Assembly (NCBI GenBank): GCA_034433615.1
Contig: DAOUAJ010000250.1
Location: forward strand, 1-25,148
Length of the DNA stretch: 25,148 bases
Reading direction: 5' to 3'
From: DAOUAJ01 sp034433615
Lineage (GTDB): Bacteria; Chloroflexota; Anaerolineae; DUEN01
The notes under the pieces are model-generated. The model had not been told where the DNA came from and made no database searches. It saw nothing but the letters and a program-made list of their open reading frames with translations. The translations under genes were made by a program, and so were the position numbers. Below, in pieces: positions 5,881 through 13,905 of this stretch; the stretch's first letter is position 1, and the number at the start of each line of letters is the position of its first letter.

Positions 5881-7869
5881 TTACGGCTCGTTTGGACCGC
5901 TTTGTAGTGCTATGGGGATGTGCAGCTCCGCCAGGTTTTGAAAGCCCCCTTCCAGCAGCGGCCGATAGACGATCACAGCCAGACCATCAACCGGCTGATC
6001 GGGCGGCATGGGCACGTTGTAATCATCCCGTACCACTTCCCCTGGCTCCCAGCGCGTGGTGGGATACGTCCCCTGCACCGGATGCGCCCGGTCGGTTTGC
6101 ACAAGTTGATCACCTGTGTAGATGAACGCCCCTCCTCGCGTGGGGCGTAACGAGATGGCCCAGTCATGAGAGATCGGCCCGGTCGCTTGCCAGTAGAGCG
6201 AAAGCAGGGCCGAGGGATAGAACCGGCGGGGCAGAGCCGGATGTGCCGCCGGCTGCCATCGGCTGACCCCTAGCAGCGCTAACCCATCTCCCACCGGCAC
6301 GTTAAGAGACATTTCCAGCTTGGGGATCTCCCTTTGCGGCCCGATTCGCACTTCGACCAGCATCACGCCGGCCGATGCAAAACGGGCGTCCGCTGCGACC
6401 TCTTGTTGCACGATGGGCACTGCCCCGACCGTGCTGAGGAGAAGTCGTCCTGTAGCCAGCGCTTCCCGTGCCTGCGGTGCACCTGCCGGTTGCAGGTCAG
6501 GTCGCACTTCCCAAACCTGCGTCAGGTAATCTAACGCCAGTAGTTCATCGCGCGTGCCGATGATCGCCGCTCCGGCGGGCGGATCATCGGCGATGATGGC
6601 CCAGCCCGGGTTCAATCCCACGTCCTCCGGCCGGCCGGCCGAGTCCGCCCCCGGCAGGCTCAGCGCAAACCGGTAGACGACCAGCCCGCACAACGCGAGG
6701 ACAATCAACGCCCGCTCGTAGGGGCGACCCGCTATGGTCACCCCACGGGCGGGCACGGGGGCGTTGCCTCTACGCCCACCATGCGACGCCCCGATGGCCA
6801 TCCCCAACACGATGAGCGGATATGCCGGCATGATCACCTGGTACCAGTTGCCCAGCCGATCAATGAAGCAGACAGCCAGGTAGATCACCACGCTGCCGTA
6901 GATGAGCAGGGCCCGGCGGCGGCCCAACCGGGAGATCCCCCACAGCCCTGCCAGCAGCACCGGCCACGTCAGTTCCCGCCAGATCAGTGCGGGGAACTCC
7001 TCCGTCCACAACGGCAACAGGTTCCAGGTCAGCTCATCGCGCCCCTGTCGCGTGCTCAGGAACGCCCAGAACCACTGCCAGGTGCTCTCCCACTGGCCCG
7101 TGCCGCGCCACTCCGGGTGTTGCGCGCCGCGCACGTAGACGTAGACGTAGCTGATCAACGGCAGCAGGGTCAGGCCGACTACCTGGGCCATCAAGCGGGG
7201 GCGGCGGAGCAAGTCAGGCTGGCGGCTAAGGATGAACCACAGCAGCGGCGGCACGATGAACAGCACGGTCACCAGATGAGCCAATCCGATACCGGTGAGG
7301 AAGGCTAATGCCAGCAACGAGCGATCATCATCTCGACCTTGTTCCCGCAAGGTCTCCCAGCGGAATGCCAGCCAGATCATTAACAAAGTCTGAGCCACGG
7401 CCGAGGTGTACTGCTCGGTGGTCGTCGCGTAGTACCAGAAGAAGTAGGTCACCGCGTAGAAGGCGGTGCTTAGCCCGGCGATGACCCAGTCCCCGTCTGT
7501 CACGTCAAGCAGTAGCCGGTACAGCAGCCACAACGCCGGCAAGGCCCACAGCGTGGAATAGCTGGACAGGATGCGGATGGGATTGCTGCTTGGGCCCAGC
7601 AAGAAACGGCCCAGGCGGAACCAAGCCCAGCCGCCCATGGTGTAGAGGGGATAGCCGGGGGCGTTGGAGGGGCGCGCCTGTACCTGGGCGTACTGATGGG
7701 TGATCAGGTCGCCGCCGCGCAGCTCCTCGGGCTGAAATCCATCGTCCAGTGTCCACAGGTAAAGGGCGAGCACCGCGATCAGGAGCAGCAAGCCTACCAG
7801 CCGGGCGGGCTGCCGCAACCACCGATATGCGAAAAACGTTTGGTGCGGTAGTGATTCGAGCGGTGACAT
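5881..7869 (-). CDS. DUF2723-like GT-C membrane glycosyltransferase
   Basis: Large integral membrane protein (662 residues from ATG at 7869) resembling the DUF2723/TMEM260 branch of GT-C glycosyltransferases, which use polyprenyl-linked sugars at the outer face of the membrane. The first helix (about residues 22-40) is followed by a loop with an acidic site (DDGFQPEELRGGDL) and PSNAPGYPLY, the counterpart of the family's HPPGYPL segment. Seven to nine hydrophobic helices extend to about residue 400. The C-terminal part is a soluble beta-rich domain (LSLYWQATGP, HPVQGTYPTTRWEPGEVVRDDY). The frame can be extended to a GTG at 7878, but that codon overlaps the -10 box, so ATG 7869 is preferred and the mRNA is probably leaderless. 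Acceptor and sugar are unknown. It stands alone. Confidence 0.78.
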   Translation of the reverse strand: MSPLESLPHQTFFAYRWLRQPARLVGLLLLIAVLALYLWTLDDGFQPEELRGGDLITHQYAQVQARPSNAPGYPLYTMGGWAWFRLGRFLLGPSSNPIRILSSYSTLWALPALWLLYRLLLDVTDGDWVIAGLSTAFYAVTYFFWYYATTTEQYTSAVAQTLLMIWLAFRWETLREQGRDDDRSLLALAFLTGIGLAHLVTVLFIVPPLLWFILSRQPDLLRRPRLMAQVVGLTLLPLISYVYVYVRGAQHPEWRGTGQWESTWQWFWAFLSTRQGRDELTWNLLPLWTEEFPALIWRELTWPVLLAGLWGISRLGRRRALLIYGSVVIYLAVCFIDRLGNWYQVIMPAYPLIVLGMAIGASHGGRRGNAPVPARGVTIAGRPYERALIVLALCGLVVYRFALSLPGADSAGRPEDVGLNPGWAIIADDPPAGAAIIGTRDELLALDYLTQVWEVRPDLQPAGAPQAREALATGRLLLSTVGAVPIVQQEVAADARFASAGVMLVEVRIGPQREIPKLEMSLNVPVGDGLALLGVSRWQPAAHPALPRRFYPSALLSLYWQATGPISHDWAISLRPTRGGAFIYTGDQLVQTDRAHPVQGTYPTTRWEPGEVVRDDYNVPMPPDQPVDGLAVIVYRPLLEGGFQNLAELHIPIALQSGPNEP

Positions 7870-7876
7870 CAGCGTC

Positions 7877-7906
7877 ACTATAGCACAGCGAGGGCAGGTA
7901 AGTCAA
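7877..7906 (-). promoter_or_regulatory. promoter of the GT-C gene, leaderless arrangement
   Basis: Read on the minus strand, TTGACT (7906-7901) and TATAGT (7882-7877) are 18 bases apart. The hexamer ends seven bases before the ATG at 7869, so transcription should begin at or one base before the start codon. This rules out the overlapping GTG at 7878 as the start. Confidence 0.6.
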
Positions 7907-7945
7907 CGAGAGGGTGAGGCACCGAGTTACGGAAGTGCATCATCC

Positions 7946-7975
7946 AAATATCCCAAACCTGGGTTTGGGATATTT
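7946..7975. repeat. 14-bp perfect inverted repeat, possible operator
   Basis: AAATATCCCAAACC (7946-7959) and GGTTTGGGATATTT (7962-7975) are perfect inverted copies separated by TG. The repeat sits about 40 bases upstream of the -35 box of the GT-C gene and about 76 bases past the stop of the oxidoreductase gene. No T-run follows on either strand, so a terminator is unlikely. An activator or repressor site, or the remnant of a small mobile repeat, fits better. Confidence 0.6.
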
Positions 7976-7995
7976 GCGATATTTGCGATATTGTG
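7969..7995. repeat. three tandem copies of a 9-bp unit
   Basis: GATATTTGC occurs at 7969-7977 and 7978-7986, followed by GATATTGTG at 7987-7995. The first copy overlaps the right arm of the inverted repeat at 7946-7975, so the array looks like slippage growth from that arm or a row of protein half-sites. The rest of the 7907-8051 interval has only a loose 8-bp inverted repeat (8016-8023 with 8048-8055) reaching into the oxidoreductase stop. Confidence 0.55.
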
Positions 7996-8051
7996 ACCAT
8001 CCACCTTGGGATAACTTGAGGTGTTGGTTGAGACTGCGTTCCGTCCCCACC

Positions 8052-9107
8052 TCAATCACTAACCGAGAACGTCGGGTAGTGGGCTGGATCGAGAGGCAAG
8101 TCCACAACGCGTCTCTCCCGGGCTGATAGCAACGCTGCCCAGCATAGCTCCACGGCGTAGCGGCCATCTTCAGCGGGCACTGGCGCTGGCTTGCCGTCCC
8201 GAATCGCCTCCAGCAAGGCACGCACCATAGCCACCTCGCCGCGCGGGCCACCCAGTTCGAACCGCTCGGCGTACCCGTCGCTCTCTTTGACGCCACGCCC
8301 AACCACGAGTGCCCCCCGGTCCAGGGTGATTCCGCCCTCGGTGCCCACCACCTCGAACATGTTGGCTGGCATCCCTGTCGGCTGCGCCGTGCCTCCTTCA
8401 ATGACCCCAATCGCCCCGCTTTGGAAGCGCATGATGAACGAAATCTGATCGTCGGGCAGGCCACCGCCATGCCAGTCGGCAGTGTGGAAGGTGCCTGCGA
8501 CAGCGTAGACGGACGCCACCGGTCCACCCAGCCAGGCCATCATGTCAGTCTGGTGCACGATGTTCTCAATCGTGATGCCGCCGCTCATCGCCAGGTCAGA
8601 GAACCAATTGGTCGCTTTGCGCAGCCATTCCTGGCGCATAAAGCCCCGCGCATAGAACCGGGTCGGCCGGCCGATGCGGCCTGCCTGGATCACCTCACGG
8701 GCCTTCCGCAAGGCTGGGTCGAAGCGCATCGGCTGCCCGGCCATCAGACGGACGCCCTTCTCCCGTGCCATGGCGATCAAGCGGTCGGCGTGGCGCAGCT
8801 CCACCGTGAACGGCTTGATGATCAGCGCATCCTTGCCTGCCGCGATGCTATCGCGGGCGATGGGCCAGTGCAGGCCGGGTGGGGTCAGGATGTCCACCAC
8901 GGCGATGTCGTCGCGCCGCAGCAAATCCTGGTAGTCCGTATAAGCCGCAGCCTCGGTGACCCTGGCATGGAGTGAATTCAAGGCAGGGAGGTACGGATCA
9001 GCCAGAGCGCGCACTTCGCACAGGTCAGACGACGCCCGCCAGGCGTCCAGATGCGGGTGGGCAATTCCACCGCAGCCGATGATGCCAATACCAATGCGAT
9101 CAGCCAT
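8052..9107 (-). CDS. Gfo/Idh/MocA-family NAD(P)-dependent oxidoreductase
   Basis: Probable sugar or cyclitol dehydrogenase, 351 residues. The Rossmann fold starts at once with GIGIIGCGGIAHPH (about residues 5-18). The second domain (about 120-340) carries the family's GGxxx...H segment as GGITIENIVHQTDMMAWL, whose His is the usual catalytic residue. The family EKP motif, near residue 100, reads IKP here (ALIIKPF): the Lys is kept and the Glu is lost. The start at 9107 is set by AGGAGG six bases upstream; the frame is open to 9146 but that part overlaps the previous gene. It overlaps the TIM-barrel gene by eight bases, so the two are translationally coupled and probably act on one substrate, as Idh/IolE pairs do. 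Substrate unknown. Confidence 0.92.
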   Translation of the reverse strand: MADRIGIGIIGCGGIAHPHLDAWRASSDLCEVRALADPYLPALNSLHARVTEAAAYTDYQDLLRRDDIAVVDILTPPGLHWPIARDSIAAGKDALIIKPFTVELRHADRLIAMAREKGVRLMAGQPMRFDPALRKAREVIQAGRIGRPTRFYARGFMRQEWLRKATNWFSDLAMSGGITIENIVHQTDMMAWLGGPVASVYAVAGTFHTADWHGGGLPDDQISFIMRFQSGAIGVIEGGTAQPTGMPANMFEVVGTEGGITLDRGALVVGRGVKESDGYAERFELGGPRGEVAMVRALLEAIRDGKPAPVPAEDGRYAVELCWAALLSARERRVVDLPLDPAHYPTFSVSD

Positions 9108-9906
9108 GAAGTACCTCCTGGAGGAATTGCACGGAATGGCGGGCAATGGCGTCCGGGTCAGCCGGATCAGGGGATAGCTCGACGACCAGATACCCGTCGT
9201 AGCCGATCTCGCGCAGGGCAGCGATGGAGGCAGGGAAGTTGACGGCTCCGGCTCCCAACAGGCGTGGCTTCACCCCCGCCGGGTCCCAATCCTTGACGTG
9301 AACCATGGCCGCGCGGCCGCGGGCAGCTCTGATCTCAGCGGCAGGGTCCATGCCCCCATGCGTGGAGTTGCCGATGTCAAGATAGACACCCAGCGCTTTG
9401 GAGCCGCCGCATGCCCCGATCATCTGCAGCAGCTTTGCCGTGTTGAAGAGGAAAGGCTTGCCCACGGCTTCCAGCGCCAGAGTCACGCCGGCCTGCTCTG
9501 CTTTGGCGATGCCGTGCATGACGCCATCCCGAAACAGTTCCCATTTGTTTTCTGGCGATTCCTCTTGATCGCACCCGGGCACCAGAATGACCTTTGCTCC
9601 CAGATCGCCGGCCAGGTCAACCGCTTCCATGAGCAGGCTGATGCCGACGTCGCGAATGCGGAGATCAGGGCTGGTCAGGTTAAAGACCCAGTGGGCGTTC
9701 AGGCAGAGGGACGTCCACGCCACCCCCGCATCGCGGGCCTGTTGGGCCAACTGGCGGCGGGCGGCGCTGTCCAGGCGGCGCGTCCAGAGTTGGCCGGCGT
9801 CAATATTGAGCTCCAGGCCGGCGGCGCCGACTCTGGCCGTGGCCTCTAGTTTCTCGATCGGTGACCAGTTTCCGGGAAAAATCCCTGAGTTTAGCGCGAT
9901 CTGCAT
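9100..9906 (-). CDS. sugar phosphate isomerase/epimerase family TIM barrel (xylose-isomerase-like)
   Basis: Member of the AP-endonuclease-2/xylose-isomerase-like superfamily that includes IolE dehydratase and several ketose epimerases. The 268-residue protein begins MQIALNSGIFPGNW. Likely metal ligands lie at the ends of barrel strands: Glu in LALEAVGKPF, Asp in YLDIGNSTHGG, His in MVHVKDWD and Glu in YLVVELSPDP. The start at 9906 follows AAAGGAG by about eight bases. The open frame extends to 9939 without a better site. The gene is coupled to the oxidoreductase downstream (8-nt overlap), which suggests a two-step conversion of a sugar or inositol derivative. Exact reaction cannot be assigned. 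Confidence 0.9.
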   Translation of the reverse strand: MQIALNSGIFPGNWSPIEKLEATARVGAAGLELNIDAGQLWTRRLDSAARRQLAQQARDAGVAWTSLCLNAHWVFNLTSPDLRIRDVGISLLMEAVDLAGDLGAKVILVPGCDQEESPENKWELFRDGVMHGIAKAEQAGVTLALEAVGKPFLFNTAKLLQMIGACGGSKALGVYLDIGNSTHGGMDPAAEIRAARGRAAMVHVKDWDPAGVKPRLLGAGAVNFPASIAALREIGYDGYLVVELSPDPADPDAIARHSVQFLQEVLHG

Positions 9907-9995
9907 AGGACGCTCCTTTCCGAACAGTGGCTGGGTCAATTCGGGCGCTCGCTGGTCGCAGAGGCGTTAACCTTATCCACCGGAGAGGCGGCCCA

Positions 9996-11051
9996 TCACC
10001 CCAGTGTCAGGAAGCGATACCAGCCGGCCCAATCCTCGCGGGCGGCCTCGTACTTCTCGCTCAACGCCTCGTGCAGGCGGGCGTTCTCGATGGCAACGGC
10101 CCCCAGGTCGGCGATGGCCTCCAGGAACTGCACCTCTTCCTCGCTGAAGCGATGAGGCTGAGCAGAGTAAGCTCTCAGCACACCGATGATCTCATCGCGC
10201 ACCTGAAGCGGTACGGCCAACACCGAGCGAATCCCCTCCCGCGCCGCTTCCTCCGGATACTGGAAGCCCACCTCTCGCTGCACATCATAGATCATGGCCG
10301 GCCGCCCCTGCAACACTTCGCGGTCAATCGGGCTCTCTTCCACCCAGACCTCGCCTTTCTTCAGGTAACGGTCGCTTAGTCCCTCCGCCGCCATCAGGTG
10401 CAAGCGACGCTTGCGCGGCCCCAGCAGGCGAATGGAGGCAGCCTTGCAGTTCACCTCCTCGATCACATTACGCAGCAGCGCCTTGAGCACATCGTTCAGT
10501 TTCAGGCTGGAATTGATCTCGGCGGCAACGGTATGCATGGCCCGATAAAGATGCGCATTGCGGATGGCGCGGGCGGCCAGATTGGCGACCGCGCTCACCA
10601 CCAACTGCTCAGAGAGTGAGAACTCATGCAGCTCGCTGGTGTACACCCGCAACACGCCCAGGTGGCGATCCTGAATCCGCAGGGGCACAGCCAGGACCGA
10701 GCGAATCCCCTCCTGCCGGGCCTCATCGGGATATTGAAGCCCCACGTCATGCAACACATCCCGGATGGCCACCGCGTTCCCCTGGAGAACATCGCGATCA
10801 ATGGGGCTGTGGTCTACCTCGACCGCCCCTTTGGAGAGATAACGTTCGCTCAGACCATAGGCAGCCTGCATTTCCATCGTCCGCCGTTCAGGATCCAGAA
10901 GCCGGATCGAAGCAGCCTTATACCCCATCTCTGTGACGATTGTCTGTAACATGTGTTCGAGTAGCTCCTGCCTCCCTAATCTGGCGTTCATCACCTCTGC
11001 GATCGCATAGATCACGCGAACGGGGGACTCTACAACATGAGACTGGCTCAT
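9996..11051 (-). CDS. double-GAF-domain sensor protein without output domain
   Basis: Soluble 351-residue protein with two tandem GAF domains (about residues 20-165 and 180-330) linked by short helices. The domains are clearly duplicates: both contain AASIRLL, then GLS(E/D)RYL, SPID R(D/E)VLQG and EGIRSVLAVPL. GAF domains bind small ligands, haem or cyclic nucleotides. No kinase, GGDEF, phosphatase or DNA-binding domain follows, so it must signal through a partner or act as a ligand-dependent scaffold. ATG 11051 follows AGGAGGTG; the open frame reaches 11141 but overlaps the preceding gene. It starts 17 bases after the DUF1634 gene and is probably in its operon. Ligand unknown. Confidence 0.9.
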   Translation of the reverse strand: MSQSHVVESPVRVIYAIAEVMNARLGRQELLEHMLQTIVTEMGYKAASIRLLDPERRTMEMQAAYGLSERYLSKGAVEVDHSPIDRDVLQGNAVAIRDVLHDVGLQYPDEARQEGIRSVLAVPLRIQDRHLGVLRVYTSELHEFSLSEQLVVSAVANLAARAIRNAHLYRAMHTVAAEINSSLKLNDVLKALLRNVIEEVNCKAASIRLLGPRKRRLHLMAAEGLSDRYLKKGEVWVEESPIDREVLQGRPAMIYDVQREVGFQYPEEAAREGIRSVLAVPLQVRDEIIGVLRAYSAQPHRFSEEEVQFLEAIADLGAVAIENARLHEALSEKYEAAREDWAGWYRFLTLG

Positions 11052-11068
11052 CCATCCACCTCCTGGCT

Positions 11069-11626
11069 TCAGGCCTGACCTACCCATAGGCTCACCAGCA
11101 TAACCACCAGCACTAACGTTGTCACGCCGGCGTACCGCCAATCCCTTTCCCAGACGAATACCACCAAAGAGCCGACCACGCGCAACAGCGGGGTCAAAAT
11201 CAGGGTCAACAGCCCTAATGAGAGAAAACCGGACGGGCGCAGAGACACCGCTCGCTGCAGCGCCTCCACCGGAGGGACAACCGTGGTCGGAAGAACCCGA
11301 TGCAGCACCAGATCAATCGCCAGGCCGACCAACATCAAGACCGCGCTGATGACCAGGCCAATGACCAGGATTCGATGTACGATCTCGTTCAGGTCGCGTG
11401 TAACGGCCAGGGCTGATGCCTTCTCCTTTCTCCTGGCGAACCACGCCGAGGCGTCCCGTCGGAGTGCCTCGGCTGTTCCCAACATCCTCCTGGCAAACCA
11501 CGCACAAAAGCCCTGCCGGAGCGCCTCGGCCGTTCCCAACATCCTTCTGGCAAACCACGCACAAAAGCCCTGCCGGAGTGCCTCGGCCGTTCCCAACAGC
11601 GATCGAGTAGCCTTCATCCCCATCAT
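11069..11626 (-). CDS. DUF1634 membrane protein with N-terminal tandem repeats
   Basis: Small membrane protein of the DUF1634 family, which is habitually encoded next to TauE/SafE anion exporters, as here. The family core is the last ~115 residues: an amphipathic lead-in (LNEIVHRILVIG), then three transmembrane helices (about ILVIGLVISAVLMLVGLAI, GFLSLGLLTLILTPLLRVVGS and AGVTTLVLVVMLVSLWVG). In front of it are three 19-residue repeats of the type MLGTAEALRQGFCAWFARR, encoded by a 57-bp tandem repeat; these are not part of the family fold. ATG 11626 overlaps the TauE stop in an ATGA, implying translational coupling. The frame is open to 11647. Role with the exporter is unproven. Confidence 0.8.
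   Translation of the reverse strand: MMGMKATRSLLGTAEALRQGFCAWFARRMLGTAEALRQGFCAWFARRMLGTAEALRRDASAWFARRKEKASALAVTRDLNEIVHRILVIGLVISAVLMLVGLAIDLVLHRVLPTTVVPPVEALQRAVSLRPSGFLSLGLLTLILTPLLRVVGSLVVFVWERDWRYAGVTTLVLVVMLVSLWVGQA
11431..11601. repeat. three tandem 57-bp repeats within the DUF1634 gene
   Basis: Units at 11431-11487, 11488-11544 and 11545-11601 are each 57 bp and in frame, adding 19 residues per copy. Units two and three are nearly identical; unit one has diverged at its centre (GAGGCGTCCCGTC in place of ACAAAAGCCCTGCC). The shared core is TGCCTCGGC(C/T)GTTCCCAAC. Because each unit is a multiple of three, copy number can change without breaking the gene. Confidence 0.88.
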
Positions 11627-12432
11627 CCCCCCACCAGCGCTCTCCATAGCATCTGTACAGCGAAGATCACCAACAGCCCTTGAAATAATCGCTTCAATGT
11701 CATCGTACGCATCCGCCCGCTCAGCCGCGGTCCCAATTGAGCGCCGATCAGGATCCCAAGAGCCGTGGGGATCGCGATCTGAGGGTTGATGTAACCTCGA
11801 CCGTAATAAATCAGAGCACTGGTGGCCGCCGTCACGCCGATCATGAAGTTGCTGGTGGCGATCGCCGCCTTAAGCGGGATGCCCATCACCAGCACCATCA
11901 CCGGCACCTTGATGATCCCTCCGCCGATGCCCAGTAAACCGGATACGTTCCCGGCCAGAAAGCTGGCCCCCAGGCCCAGCGGCAATTGATGGATGCCATA
12001 AGTGACCTCCTCGCCGGTGAGCGGATCAGTAAAAGAGGTGTCCATAATGCCGGTAGGAGCAACCGTTGTCTCCTCTTTAGGCAAGCGGCCCATGCTGTAG
12101 ACCACGTATAGCAACACCAGGCCAAATATCCCTTGCAGCACCCGCCCACTGAGCAACACGGCCGTCACCCCTCCGGCCAGCGCACCGAGGGTCGTCGCGA
12201 TCTCCAGCACCATGCCCAGCCGCGTATGGGTCAACCCCCGACCTACGTACACGGCACCAGCGGCTGAAGAGGTCGCGATGACACTGACGATCGTAGCACC
12301 AATAGCGGTCTTGATCGGAACGTCCAGAAACAAGGTCAGCATGGGGATCAGTAGCACACCGCCACCAATACCCAACATGCTCCCCAACACCCCAACTACC
12401 ATCGCTATGGCAAAAGTCAAGATGAACGCCAT
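11623..12432 (-). CDS. TauE/SafE family anion permease
   Basis: Multi-pass membrane protein of the TauE/SafE (DUF81) family, which moves sulfite, sulfonates or other organic anions. The 269-residue protein has the internal duplication typical of the family: each half begins with a Gly-rich motif, GSMLGIGGGVLLIPM near residue 17 and GLLGIGGGIIKVPVM near residue 155. About eight hydrophobic segments are present, with one cytosolic loop (KEETTVAPTG...) in the middle. Start ATG 12432 follows GGAGGG; the frame extends to 12489 without membrane character. The stop overlaps the DUF1634 start (ATGA). Substrate and direction cannot be read from sequence; no sulfur-metabolism gene is nearby. Confidence 0.92.
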   Translation of the reverse strand: MAFILTFAIAMVVGVLGSMLGIGGGVLLIPMLTLFLDVPIKTAIGATIVSVIATSSAAGAVYVGRGLTHTRLGMVLEIATTLGALAGGVTAVLLSGRVLQGIFGLVLLYVVYSMGRLPKEETTVAPTGIMDTSFTDPLTGEEVTYGIHQLPLGLGASFLAGNVSGLLGIGGGIIKVPVMVLVMGIPLKAAIATSNFMIGVTAATSALIYYGRGYINPQIAIPTALGILIGAQLGPRLSGRMRTMTLKRLFQGLLVIFAVQMLWRALVGG

Positions 12433-12509
12433 GCAACCCTCCGTGCGCTCACAGACGCAAGAAAAGTCAGGCAGTTGCCAGCTCGGCATCCCCTCTCAGC
12501 AGACGATCA

Positions 12510-13880
12510 TCACTTGAGGATGTAATACGTCCCCCGCTTATCGCCCACCTTGAGCAGCACGCCCCGGTCTACCAGGTCGGCCAGGTCCAGCCGTAACGTC
12601 TCCGCCGAGACGTGCGGGCACAGCTCTCGATACTCGCGATTGGTGATCCGCCCCTGTGCCTGGATGTATTGCAAGGCGCGCAACTGCCGCTCGTTCATGC
12701 TGGCTTCCCACTGCGGCTGCACGCTCGCCCGTTCCACGACATTCCGCAGGATCACCGTGAACGAATGGGGGGTGTCCCGAAAAGTCGGCTGGGGGTGGCC
12801 GGCCTGCACCATCGCCTCAATCATCCGATCAATGCCCAGGCCCAGCTCCTCGATGAATCCCCACTGGAAGAGTCCGTTGACGATGCGAGGATTGCGGGAG
12901 AAATGCTCTTCGACGATGTTGTCCAGCGTGATGTAACCGGGGAGCCCACCCGGCGACTGCACCTCCAGGCGATCTTCGAACATGCGGATCTCGATGCGGC
13001 GCCCGGCCAGCCGGTAATCGCGGTGGCAGACCGCGTTGATCAGTGCCTCACGCACCGCGAAGGGTGGGTATTCCGTCCGCTCCTCGCGCTTGAGCCCGCG
13101 TACCACCGCCTCGACCCGCATCTCCTCCATGATGACGTGCCAGGCGCGCTCGATGGCGCGTGGCAGCGGCCCCAGGATTTCCTCACGACGCCCATAACCG
13201 GGCAGCCCGCCTGGCCCGCGCGGCTCTTTGCCCAGGAATTTGACGAACACGATGCCTGACTGTGGCAGGAAGACCTGGGGCTCACGCCCGAACAAGAGCA
13301 CGCCAGACACGGTAGGTTGGCCATCTGCCGTCACCGCAGCGATCTGACGCAGCAGCATCTCCCGATCCACTGTGATGGGACGGCGCTGTCTCTCCTCACG
13401 CTGCACGATATATTCGCTGATGATCTCATCGTCAAGATCGGCGCGTGTGGCCCCCGACACCGGCTCGGCCTCGAACTCTCCGCTCGATTTGGTCGCGGCC
13501 AGTTGTCGGATGGCATCGCCGCTCAACGGACGGTTCTCCGTCCCTGAGCGGACCAGCACGCGGCCATCCGCCAGGGCGTGCAGCTCGGAAGAGCGCGGCA
13601 CCCGAATCGCAACGGCGAACCCGCCCGGCGTCTCCATCTGCTCCCATTCGGTGTGGACAGGTGGCCGGCACGCAGCTAACGCCTGACGCAGCGCCCCCTC
13701 GACCTCCTCAGACAGCAGATCCTCTGCCACCCGGCCGTCAGGCGTCACACCGATCAAAGCCATGCCGCCATCGCTGTTAGCAAAGGCGACCAGCGTCTCG
13801 GCTAACAGATCAGGATCAGGGGTCGGCAGGTATGCGAGTTGAAGGCCAGGTCCTCGCCAGGAGAGATTGTGAGCGCTCAT
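12510..13880 (-). CDS. AlbA_2/Schlafen-type ATP-binding transcriptional regulator-like protein
   Basis: Protein of 456 residues with the layout of the COG2865-type predicted regulators. The N-terminal AlbA_2/Schlafen-like domain (about 1-130) contains LLAETLVAFANSDGGMALIGV; the Glu/Lys residues common before that motif are not obvious. The central helical part leads to a GHKL-like domain (about 285-375) with REALINAVCHRDY, the conserved N box, and RLEVQSPGGLPG. A C-terminal winged helix (about 395-456) matches the DeoR/Fic-associated type. It starts 25 bases after gyrA with no promoter of its own visible, so it is likely read from gyrA. Targets unknown; family members sit near defence and stress loci, but nothing here shows such a role. 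Confidence 0.85.
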   Translation of the reverse strand: MSAHNLSWRGPGLQLAYLPTPDPDLLAETLVAFANSDGGMALIGVTPDGRVAEDLLSEEVEGALRQALAACRPPVHTEWEQMETPGGFAVAIRVPRSSELHALADGRVLVRSGTENRPLSGDAIRQLAATKSSGEFEAEPVSGATRADLDDEIISEYIVQREERQRRPITVDREMLLRQIAAVTADGQPTVSGVLLFGREPQVFLPQSGIVFVKFLGKEPRGPGGLPGYGRREEILGPLPRAIERAWHVIMEEMRVEAVVRGLKREERTEYPPFAVREALINAVCHRDYRLAGRRIEIRMFEDRLEVQSPGGLPGYITLDNIVEEHFSRNPRIVNGLFQWGFIEELGLGIDRMIEAMVQAGHPQPTFRDTPHSFTVILRNVVERASVQPQWEASMNERQLRALQYIQAQGRITNREYRELCPHVSAETLRLDLADLVDRGVLLKVGDKRGTYYILK

Positions 13881-13905
13881 AGTGCTTCACTCACTGAGCT
13901 AAGTG

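Noticed and set aside
7870..7878. GTG 7878 as start of the GT-C gene
   Set aside because: The codon overlaps the TATAGT -10 box, so it would not be in the transcript.
11431..11601. CRISPR-like array
   Set aside because: The 57-bp units are contiguous without spacers, in frame and coding.
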